A DNA stretch of 64,000 nucleotides from an uncultured Clostridia bacterium (GTDB taxonomy: Bacteria > Bacillota > Clostridia > UMGS1810): NCBI GenBank assembly GCA_934481345.1, contig CAKSPF010000003.1:1-64000 (forward strand), given 5' to 3'. A program made the position numbers and the translations under genes. Below are positions 44,619-51,588 of the stretch, piece after piece. The notes under the pieces are model-generated. The model was not told where the DNA came from. It did not search any database and saw only the letters and a list, made by a program, of their open reading frames with translations. Each line of letters begins with the position of its first letter. The first letter of the stretch is position 1.

Positions 44619-45479
44619 ATGCCGAGAGAACTTGAAAAACATCAGATTATAGAAAGAAGCTTAATAAAAAAATACAGAAAGCAGATATGGAATCCGTTTA
44701 TTGCCGCCGTAAAAAGATACAGGCTCATCCGGGCGGACGACTCGATAGCCGTCTGCATTTCGGGCGGTAAGGATTCGATGCTGCTTGCGGTACTCATGAA
44801 GCACCTTCAGCGCATAAGTCCCGTACCGTTTGAAGTCAGATACCTTGTTATGGACCCGGGATATAATCCTGCCAACCGCAAAAAAATCGAGTATAATGCC
44901 CGAATAATGAATATACCCGTAACAATATTTGAAACAGACATTTTTGACGTTGCAAATTCCGTTGAAAAGTCGCCTTGCTATCTCTGCGCCAGAATGAGGC
45001 GCGGACATCTGTATGCAAAGGCAAAGGAACTCGGCTGCAACAAAATTGCCCTCGGCCATCACCTCAATGATGTAATCGAAACAACTCTGATGAGCATGAT
45101 GTACGGCGCACAGCTCCAGGGAATGCTTCCGAGGCTCAAAAGCACAAATTTCGAGGGCATGGAGCTGATACGTCCGCTCTACTGCGTAACGGAGGAAAGC
45201 ATAATCTCCTGGATGAAATATAACGGACTGGAGTTTATACAATGCGCCTGCCGTTTTACCGAAAACATAAAAAACGACGAAGAACACAGCACATCAAAAC
45301 GAAAAGAAACAAAAGAAATAATAAGAAGCTTAAAAAAGATAAATCCGAATATTGAAAACAACCTTTTAAACAGTATACACAATGTCTGCCTGGATACCCT
45401 TCCGGGATACAAAACGCATAATACGGCACATTCATTTTTGGAAAGATTTGACGACGGCACCAAAGAGCTTCTTTTGTAA
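44619..45479 (+). CDS. TtcA-like tRNA sulfurtransferase (PP-loop ATPase)
   Basis: 286 residues. PP-loop SGGKDS at 48-53, CxxC in SPCYLCARM (about 119-122), GHHLNDVIETTLMSMMYG, and a later Cys pair in FIQCACRF. This is the TtcA group that thiolates C32 in tRNA using an iron-sulfur cluster held by three Cys, with ATP activation. Related TtuA-like enzymes thiolate U54, so the target base is not certain. Third gene of the operon, 19 nt after mnmA. Confidence 0.82.
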   Translation: MPRELEKHQIIERSLIKKYRKQIWNPFIAAVKRYRLIRADDSIAVCISGGKDSMLLAVLMKHLQRISPVPFEVRYLVMDPGYNPANRKKIEYNARIMNIPVTIFETDIFDVANSVEKSPCYLCARMRRGHLYAKAKELGCNKIALGHHLNDVIETTLMSMMYGAQLQGMLPRLKSTNFEGMELIRPLYCVTEESIISWMKYNGLEFIQCACRFTENIKNDEEHSTSKRKETKEIIRSLKKINPNIENNLLNSIHNVCLDTLPGYKTHNTAHSFLERFDDGTKELLL

Positions 45480-45503
45480 TTTATTTTTTGGGGGGAAACA
45501 GCA

Positions 45504-46223
45504 ATGAGATGCTTAAACTGTAATCTTACCGTTCCGGAAGGCACAAAAACATGTCCGTACTGCAAGGCAAAAATTGACGATAAGCACCAAAGATGCCCGG
45601 AATGTTTCGTAAAACTTAATATAGACGAAACCGTATGCCCGAAGTGCGGATGCGATTTGACAAACGTAAGAGACGATGATTTTGAATTTTATAAAGAAGA
45701 CAAAAAAAACAAATCTTCTAAACTTAAAACCGCCTTTTTGAAGCATAAAACGGCATATACATGCATACTTTCGGCTATAACGGTGTGTATTTTGGCAGCA
45801 GTAATTACATTATACAGTATAAACAAAAGAAATGAATATGACGAAACGCTCAGAGCGTATTCACAGAATATAGAATACAGCATGGAAAGTATTGATATGC
45901 TTGCAGAGGAATACAACAAAGTCTACGATGGAAAGTGGCTCTACCAGGTAGAAAACATTGCAAAACTCGAAAGAAAATATTCCGATACAATAGGCGAATG
46001 TAAGACAAAGCGCGACCGCATAACCTTTATGTACAGAAAATTAAAGGATTCGGGGAAAAAATCAAACGGCAAAATCATAGAAAATGCCTTTGACAGCTAT
46101 GAAAAATGTTATCTTTACGTTGTGGAAAAGCACGGCAAATATCCCGGATATATGAAAGGATATACAGAACTAAACAAAAAATACAAAGACAGTATAAAAA
46201 AACTTGACGGTATATTAAAATAA
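45504..46223 (+). CDS. Zinc-ribbon membrane protein of unknown function
   Basis: 239 residues. Two zinc ribbons at the N-terminus use CxxC pairs at Cys3/6 with Cys17/20, and Cys31/34 with Cys45/48. A basic linker and one membrane helix (about 83-107) follow, then a 130-residue helical, Lys/Tyr/Glu-rich outer or inner domain that looks coiled-coil-like. The ribbons would be cytoplasmic. No known partner. GGGGGGAAA ribosome site. It may be the last gene of the tRNA-modification operon (25-nt gap) without sharing its function. Confidence 0.72.
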   Translation: MRCLNCNLTVPEGTKTCPYCKAKIDDKHQRCPECFVKLNIDETVCPKCGCDLTNVRDDDFEFYKEDKKNKSSKLKTAFLKHKTAYTCILSAITVCILAAVITLYSINKRNEYDETLRAYSQNIEYSMESIDMLAEEYNKVYDGKWLYQVENIAKLERKYSDTIGECKTKRDRITFMYRKLKDSGKKSNGKIIENAFDSYEKCYLYVVEKHGKYPGYMKGYTELNKKYKDSIKKLDGILK

Positions 46224-46232
46224 CCCTATCCG

Positions 46233-46265
46233 ATCAAAACTCCGCTGCAAAAGCAACGGAGTTTT
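46233..46265 (+). terminator. Terminator after the zinc-ribbon gene
   Basis: AAAACTCCG / CGGAGTTTT stem with a 12-nt loop, followed by GGTTTTTGC. Confidence 0.75.
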
Positions 46266-46301
46266 GGTTTTTGCAAAAAATATTTGTGCCTGCGGCACGC
46301 T

Positions 46302-46380
46302 CGCAAAAGGTTGGTAGCGAACCAAAGGCGTCATGAGCGCGCTTGCAAGCGAGCAGCCGACGTGAGCGTGACCTTTTGCG
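46302..46380. repeat. Structured inverted-repeat element
   Basis: Outer arms CGCAAAAGGT (46302-46311) and ACCTTTTGCG (46371-46380) are perfect complements. Inside lie a TTGGT/ACCAA hairpin (46311-46325) and a 12-bp palindrome CGCTTGCAAGCG (46340-46351). It is GC-richer than its surroundings and non-coding; it could be a small mobile-repeat remnant or a structured RNA. Confidence 0.45.
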
Positions 46381-46424
46381 GATAAGGAGGAGCAGCGGCA
46401 TGAGCGAACTCTGATTTTTTGCAT

Positions 46425-46460
46425 AAAAAATCGGAGCAAGCGATATAAAGCTTGCTCCGA
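46425..46460 (-). terminator. Terminator of tRNA-Asp
   Basis: Perfect 11-bp stem TCGGAGCAAGC / GCTTGCTCCGA (46431-46441, 46450-46460), 8-nt loop, TTTTTT tail on the minus strand. Confidence 0.9.
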
Positions 46461-46462
46461 CG

Positions 46463-46539
46463 TGGCGACCGAGAAGGGGTTCGAACCCTCGACCTCCAGC
46501 GTGACAGGCTGGCATTCTAACCAACTGAACTACTCGGCC
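46463..46539 (-). tRNA. tRNA-Asp (GTC)
   Basis: 77 nt with encoded CCA. Acceptor GGCCGAG/CTCGGTC, anticodon loop CTGTCAC giving GTC, T-loop GTTCGAA. Own promoter and terminator, so it is a single-tRNA unit. Confidence 0.97.
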
Positions 46540-46556
46540 GTTTCTGCAACATTAAA

Positions 46557-46585
46557 ATTATATCACTATGCATTTATTTTGTCAA
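46557..46585 (-). promoter_or_regulatory. Promoter of tRNA-Asp
   Basis: Minus-strand TTGACA (46580-46585), 17-bp spacer, TATAAT (46557-46562): full consensus. Confidence 0.88.
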
Positions 46586-46641
46586 TATTTTTTTCAAAAT
46601 AAAATATAAATATTATCATATTTAAACAGAATTAATATATT

Positions 46642-46678
46642 AAAGTATGTTGACTAATGTTAATTTTAATGTTATTAT
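46642..46678 (+). promoter_or_regulatory. Promoter of the 934-residue SLH protein
   Basis: TTGACT (46650-46655), 17 bp, TATTAT (46673-46678). TAAAGTATG just before the -35 matches one half of the palindrome seen at 9934-9951 with the same placement; the other half is poor. Confidence 0.75.
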
Positions 46679-46775
46679 TATGATAAACAAGTATCGTTTG
46701 TGAGTGTAATCCGTTAAGAAATATCTTACTTTTTATATTGCACAAATGAATAATTTTTTATGGAGGTACATATTT

Positions 46776-49577
46776 ATGAAAGCTTTTAAGCGTATTACTG
46801 CATTAACACTTACGTTTGCAATGATTATCGCTTCATTATTCTCGATGTGTGCATTTGCTGATATAACGCTCACAGATGTCACCGAGGATAATCCAAACAA
46901 CCAGGCAATACGTTCACTTGTTGAAAAAGGAGTTATCACCGGATATGAAGACGGAACCTTCAAACCCGATAACACTATCACAAGAGCAGAATTTGCCACA
47001 ATACTCGCAAGGGCTACCGCAGGCAGCGTAACTCTTACGGCAACAACAGCAAAGTTTCCCGATGTCGCACTTGATTACTGGGCAAACACATATATCGCAT
47101 ATGCGGTAAACACAGGAACCGTTAACGGATACGAAGACGGTACATTCAGACCGGAAAACCCCGTTTCCTACGGCGAAGCAGTCAAAATGCTTGTTTGCTC
47201 GCTCGGATACGCAAGCGTTGTTCCGCAGACCGAGCCATGGTACAACGGCTATATCACAGTCGCAGGTCAGATCGGCCTTACCAAAAATGCCGGCGGCACA
47301 GGCGATGCCGAAGCAAAAAGAGGCACAATAGCACAGCTCGTTTATGATATGGCAAGCTGCAAAAAGCTCGTGCAGACAGGTACCAATTCATCAGGTAAGC
47401 CTACCTTCTCGACAAAGGACGACAGCGAAGACAACGAATCGGATGCAGGCGTTCTTACCGCAGTGTTTGAAGACAGCCTTACCGGCGAAAATTACAGCCT
47501 TAACAAACAGCAGGTAATGATTGGAAATACCGTATATAATATAGGTGACTTTAAAATTGACAGCTTCTACCCATATCTCGGAAAAAGAGTTGAAATAGAG
47601 TATACCGACGGTTCCAAAAAAACCATTGTTAAGTTTGAAGAATCAAGCAACACGGTTGTAACCGTTAAAGATACAATGATTGACAGCATTTCCGGCAGAA
47701 CTCTCACCTATTATGAGAAAGACACCGACAGAAAAGCTAAGGAAATCACTCTTTCCGATACTTTAAACGTAGTATATAACGGCTACGGAGTAAAGCTTTC
47801 CGAAATTGACGATTCATTCATCAAAAATTATCTTGACGTAAGCACAGGTGAAATAACATTTGTCAACAACAACGGTAAATCCGACTATGACGTAGCTTTC
47901 GTAACAAGCTATGACACATATTTTGTTTCCGGTGTTACCACAGTTGATAATACGGTAAAAATTACCGATTCCAACGCTTCAAAGGATATTACCCTTAACA
48001 AAAACGACTGCAACGTATACAGAGTATCGTCAAAGGGCGGAGCAAAAACAGAAGCTACTATCACGGCAATAGCTAAAAATACCGTTGTTTCCGTTGCAAA
48101 GCCTTATGACCGTTCCGAAAACACAGAAGTAATAGTATCAACCGTAAAACTCAGCGGTGCAAAGGTTACGGGAAAATCAAACAATAAGCTTGAAATATCA
48201 AATACTCAGTACGATTCATCGGATTATTACCTTGATTTACTTGATGCCGATTCAAGCAAATACGGTTTATCCGTAGGCGATACCGCCGCATTCTACTTTG
48301 ATTTCAAGGACCGTCTTGTGTACCTTTCCAAATCGGAAAGCACAGACCCGTATGCTTACCTTATAGCTATAGACACCGGCGCAGGTTTAAACAGCGAGTA
48401 CCGTGTAAAGATTATGACAGCGTCAGGCTCCGTTTCAAGCAATTATTACTTAAAAGACAATACTAAGGTTAACGGAACCAACTGCTCTCCTTCCGAAGCA
48501 GCCGTTAAGCTCAAAAACTCTGCTGACGTTATCAACAGCGGCAAAATCGACAAGGTTAAAGAAAATGCCGAGTATTCACAGCTTATAAAGTATAAAACTA
48601 CCACTTCCGGCTCAAAAACATATTTGTCCGAGATAACAACCGTAGATACAAAATCCGAAGAATATATCAAGGTTGCAAATATATCCGACGGTCAGAACAA
48701 ATATAAATATGACAGTAACGGTAAAACATTCACCGATTCGTCTAACAACAAGTTTATAATTAACAGCAGCACAATTATATTCAGCATTCCTAATGACAGA
48801 TCTGCCAAGGATAAAGAATTTAAAAAAGTTTCCATGGGCAATCTGTCAGGCGGCGGAAATTATGTTGTCGAAGCATATGACATAGCCTCCAATATTGCAA
48901 AGGTTGTGCTTATGTATGACGCCGGTGCATCCGTTACCGCAAAAATTAACACAGATACCAACTGCATATTTGTAGAAAGATTTGAAGAAGTAAACGATAC
49001 CGAGAATGACAAAAAAGTTAAAAAAGTATATTACTACGAAGCAGGATCGGATAAACTTACCGATATGATGACTGATGAGCTTGATACACTTGACGGTGTA
49101 AATCCGGGTGATATAATCAGAATTGCAAAGGACAATAACAGAATTGCCGCATATCAGAGGGTATTCGTAGGCGGAAAGCTTTATGACTTTGACTCACTTG
49201 TTCATCCGTTCCCGACATATGAATCAACAACAAACTACATTGTTCACGAATCGGGTTCGACCAAAAATTACTACAGAGTAATATACGGAACTGTGGGCGC
49301 TGAGGAAATCAAAGACGGCGCAGGTGCATTAACCGTTGTACCTCAGATAGTAACAAATGATGCTGATTTTGATAAAAACGGCTGGACACCAGATACCGCT
49401 GTAAACATCACCAAATCAACAAAGTATTATAAATGGGATTCAAATACCGACGCATATACTACAGACTCAACTTCCGATGAACTTATTTCGGCAGAAGATG
49501 TAAAACCGACCGACGCTACAAAGGTTGTAGTAATCTCAATGGGCAGCTCGGTTAAGGCAGTATATATACTCGAATAA
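46776..49577 (+). CDS. Large secreted protein with N-terminal SLH repeats (S-layer-like)
   Basis: 933-934 residues from ATG 46776, with GGAGG 9 nt upstream; the ATG at 46746 has no site. Signal peptide at 1-28 (ends MCAFAD). SLH repeats at about 33-85 (GYEDGTFKPDNTITRAEF), 95-150 (GYEDGTFRPENPVSYGEA) and a weaker third to about 195. The remaining 730 residues are beta-rich, Asp/Lys/Thr/Tyr-rich and almost free of Cys, as in S-layer proteins. A strong promoter, a 90-nt leader and an ideal terminator fit high expression. It may be a main S-layer component; this is inferred from size and layout only. Confidence 0.85.
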   Translation: MKAFKRITALTLTFAMIIASLFSMCAFADITLTDVTEDNPNNQAIRSLVEKGVITGYEDGTFKPDNTITRAEFATILARATAGSVTLTATTAKFPDVALDYWANTYIAYAVNTGTVNGYEDGTFRPENPVSYGEAVKMLVCSLGYASVVPQTEPWYNGYITVAGQIGLTKNAGGTGDAEAKRGTIAQLVYDMASCKKLVQTGTNSSGKPTFSTKDDSEDNESDAGVLTAVFEDSLTGENYSLNKQQVMIGNTVYNIGDFKIDSFYPYLGKRVEIEYTDGSKKTIVKFEESSNTVVTVKDTMIDSISGRTLTYYEKDTDRKAKEITLSDTLNVVYNGYGVKLSEIDDSFIKNYLDVSTGEITFVNNNGKSDYDVAFVTSYDTYFVSGVTTVDNTVKITDSNASKDITLNKNDCNVYRVSSKGGAKTEATITAIAKNTVVSVAKPYDRSENTEVIVSTVKLSGAKVTGKSNNKLEISNTQYDSSDYYLDLLDADSSKYGLSVGDTAAFYFDFKDRLVYLSKSESTDPYAYLIAIDTGAGLNSEYRVKIMTASGSVSSNYYLKDNTKVNGTNCSPSEAAVKLKNSADVINSGKIDKVKENAEYSQLIKYKTTTSGSKTYLSEITTVDTKSEEYIKVANISDGQNKYKYDSNGKTFTDSSNNKFIINSSTIIFSIPNDRSAKDKEFKKVSMGNLSGGGNYVVEAYDIASNIAKVVLMYDAGASVTAKINTDTNCIFVERFEEVNDTENDKKVKKVYYYEAGSDKLTDMMTDELDTLDGVNPGDIIRIAKDNNRIAAYQRVFVGGKLYDFDSLVHPFPTYESTTNYIVHESGSTKNYYRVIYGTVGAEEIKDGAGALTVVPQIVTNDADFDKNGWTPDTAVNITKSTKYYKWDSNTDAYTTDSTSDELISAEDVKPTDATKVVVISMGSSVKAVYILE

Positions 49578-49613
49578 TCCCGCTCTTTGTTTCTAAAATA
49601 AATAATAATAGTT

Positions 49614-49650
49614 TGCAAAATACCGCAGCAAAATGGCTGCGGTATTTTGT
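49614..49650 (+). terminator. Terminator of the S-layer-like gene
   Basis: Perfect 14-bp stem CAAAATACCGCAGC / GCTGCGGTATTTTG (49614-49627, 49634-49647). Confidence 0.92.
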
Positions 49651-49664
49651 ATTAAACCGAAAAA

Positions 49665-49692
49665 AGAGAAACCGCTGCAATCAGCCGCGGCT
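49665..49692 (-). terminator. Terminator of the M18 aminopeptidase gene
   Basis: GAAGCCGC-GG-CTG pairs with CAGCGGTTTC (G-T pair and 2-nt bulge) and is followed by CTCTTTTTT on the minus strand. Confidence 0.65.
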
Positions 49693-49703
49693 TCTGTTTG
49701 TTA

Positions 49704-51065
49704 TTATTTATATTCATAAAAAGCCTTATAGCCGAGATAAGCGTTATAAATATCTATTTTTCCGGCTATTTCAAAAGGCGCATGCATTGACAAAAGCGGT
49801 ACGCCTACGTCAAGCGTATCTATATTTAAATTTGCAATATACTGAGCAACCGTTCCGCCGCCGCCCTGATCTACCTTGCCAAGCTCGCAGATTTGCCATA
49901 CCACTCCGCTGTCGTTGAATATTTTTCTTACAAGCCCCACAAATTCCGCATTAGCGTCCGAGGTAGAGGATTTTCCGCGCGCACCGGTGTACTTGCATAT
50001 AGCGACGCCCTCGCCGATATTTGCGCTGTTCATCGGCTCATTGACCGATTTGTAAGTCGGGTCCGTAGCAGCGGTTACATCCGATGAAAGGCACATTGAC
50101 GCACTCAAAACCTTTCTGAGCAGTAAATCGCTGTAATTATCCTTAAGCTTTTCGGTAAGCTCCGCTGCAAAATTTTCAAAAAAGCGGGATTTCATTCCGG
50201 TATTGCCCATGCTTCCTATTTCTTCTTTATCCGCAAGATAGCATATGCATGTACGCGCAGGATTTTTTACTTCGCACAGAGCTTTGAGCGCCGTATACGC
50301 ACACACTCTGTCATCCTGACCGTATGAACCGACAAGCGAACGGTCCAATCCTACCGTCACAGCCTTGAAATTCGGTACAATTTCAAGCTCTGCGCTTATA
50401 AAATCCTCTTCCTCTATAGAATACTTGTCTTTTAATATATCAAGTATAGTCTGCTTATATTTTTCTTTTTCGCAGTCAGACGGCATAGAACCTATCAGTA
50501 TATTCAAATCCTCGCCCGTAAATGCTCCCGACATTTTCTTTGACATCTGTTCCTGTGCAAGATGCGGCAGCAGATCCGTAACCGTAAATACCGGATCGCC
50601 GTCGTTTTCACCGATATTTACCTCTATTATGCTGCCGTCGGATTTTACTGCCACACCTATCATTGACAGCGGTATTGCCGTCCACTGATACTTTTTAATT
50701 CCGCCGTAATAGTGCGTTTTAAAAAGTGTGAGATTAGAGTCCTCATACAGCGGTACCGGTTTCAAATCAAGCCTCGGACTGTCTATATGAGCAGCCACAA
50801 TTGAGGTTCCGTTTAAAATATCTTCACTTCCTATGACTGCAAGAATGATATTTTTTCCGCGGTTTATTCTGTACACTCTGTCGCCGGGTTTTAGGCGTGA
50901 AAACTCATCAATATTTTTAAAGCCTGCTGCAATTGCAAGCTTTTCCGAGCTTTGAGCGCAAAGCCTTTCCGTTTTGGAATTGTTCAGATAGCCTATATAC
51001 TCATCGCAAAAATCCATTACTGCGTCTTTGGATTGGTTTTTTGTCCATGCATTAATTTTCTCCAT
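49704..51065 (-). CDS. M18-family aminopeptidase
   Basis: 453 residues from ATG 51065, behind GGAGG; the ATG at 51083 contains that ribosome site. Zinc-site segments of M18 metallopeptidases are present: AAHIDSPRLDLKP (His), the QDDRVCAY Asp, DKEEIGSMGNTGM (catalytic Glu and zinc Glu), SSDVTAATDP and PLLSMHAPFEIAG (His). It removes N-terminal, often acidic, residues from peptides in the cytoplasm as a large homo-oligomer. Single gene. Its usual Clostridial name is apeA-like, but I leave the symbol open. Confidence 0.92.
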   Translation of the reverse strand: MEKINAWTKNQSKDAVMDFCDEYIGYLNNSKTERLCAQSSEKLAIAAGFKNIDEFSRLKPGDRVYRINRGKNIILAVIGSEDILNGTSIVAAHIDSPRLDLKPVPLYEDSNLTLFKTHYYGGIKKYQWTAIPLSMIGVAVKSDGSIIEVNIGENDGDPVFTVTDLLPHLAQEQMSKKMSGAFTGEDLNILIGSMPSDCEKEKYKQTILDILKDKYSIEEEDFISAELEIVPNFKAVTVGLDRSLVGSYGQDDRVCAYTALKALCEVKNPARTCICYLADKEEIGSMGNTGMKSRFFENFAAELTEKLKDNYSDLLLRKVLSASMCLSSDVTAATDPTYKSVNEPMNSANIGEGVAICKYTGARGKSSTSDANAEFVGLVRKIFNDSGVVWQICELGKVDQGGGGTVAQYIANLNIDTLDVGVPLLSMHAPFEIAGKIDIYNAYLGYKAFYEYK

Positions 51066-51176
51066 AACAATGCCTCCATTCATAAATCTGTACTTAGTTT
51101 AATACAAAATGCTCTTAAATACAAGTGTTTCAAAGTAAAAATTAATTAAAAAAGTAATTTTTTTGTATTAAAGGTA

Positions 51177-51205
51177 TTGACAATTTCAAAAAAACATATT
51201 ATAAT
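51177..51205 (+). promoter_or_regulatory. Promoter of tRNA-Met
   Basis: Perfect TTGACA (51177-51182), 17-bp spacer, perfect TATAAT (51200-51205). Confidence 0.9.
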
Positions 51206-51241
51206 ATTAAAGTCGTTTGCAGATATGCAAATTAAATATAC

Positions 51242-51318
51242 GGCGGCATAGCTCAGTTGGCTAGAGCATGCGGTTCATACCCGCAGTGTCGATGGTTCAA
51301 ATCCGTCTGCCGCTACCA
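51242..51318 (+). tRNA. tRNA with CAT anticodon (Met, probably elongator)
   Basis: 77 nt with encoded CCA. Acceptor GGCGGCA/TGCCGCT with a first-pair G-T, anticodon stem TGCGG/CCGCA, loop TTCATAC. An anticodon stem without three G-C pairs argues against the initiator; a lysidine-modified Ile tRNA is possible from sequence alone. Confidence 0.93.
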
Positions 51319-51353
51319 AAAATCCGTACGCGAAAGTGTACGGATTTTACTTT
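51319..51353 (+). terminator. Terminator of tRNA-Met
   Basis: Perfect 11-bp stem AAAATCCGTAC / GTACGGATTTT (51319-51329, 51338-51348), then ACTTTTTC. Confidence 0.9.
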
Positions 51354-51530
51354 TTCACTATGGACTTCGCTCCATTCCGATTTTCCTTTCCGGAAAAATC
51401 AGTCATATGCTCCATCATACTTTATTTTTTTACTTATTCCGTTTTTTGCGTTCATACTGTAACATGTGCCTAAATAATTCTGCTATTTTTATTAATAGTA
51501 TAAAAATATAGTCAAATTTTTACAAAATCC

Positions 51531-51567
51531 TTGAATTAATATAATAATTATCCTATAATATTATAGG
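51531..51567 (+). promoter_or_regulatory. Promoter and palindromic operator of the GH2 gene
   Basis: TTGAAT (51531-51536), 17 bp, TATAAT (51554-51559). A perfect 16-bp palindrome CCTATAATATTATAGG (51552-51567) covers the -10, the expected position of a repressor site. The 210 bp between the tRNA terminator and this promoter show nothing else. Confidence 0.65.
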
Positions 51568-51588
51568 GATTATATTATGGAGGGAACT

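Noticed and set aside
46302..46460. Palindromes near tRNA-Asp as an integration (att) site
   Set aside because: No integrase, no repeated tRNA end nearby; one hairpin is simply the tRNA terminator.
51242..51318. Initiator tRNA-fMet
   Set aside because: The first acceptor pair is a G-T and the anticodon stem lacks the three consecutive G-C pairs of initiators.
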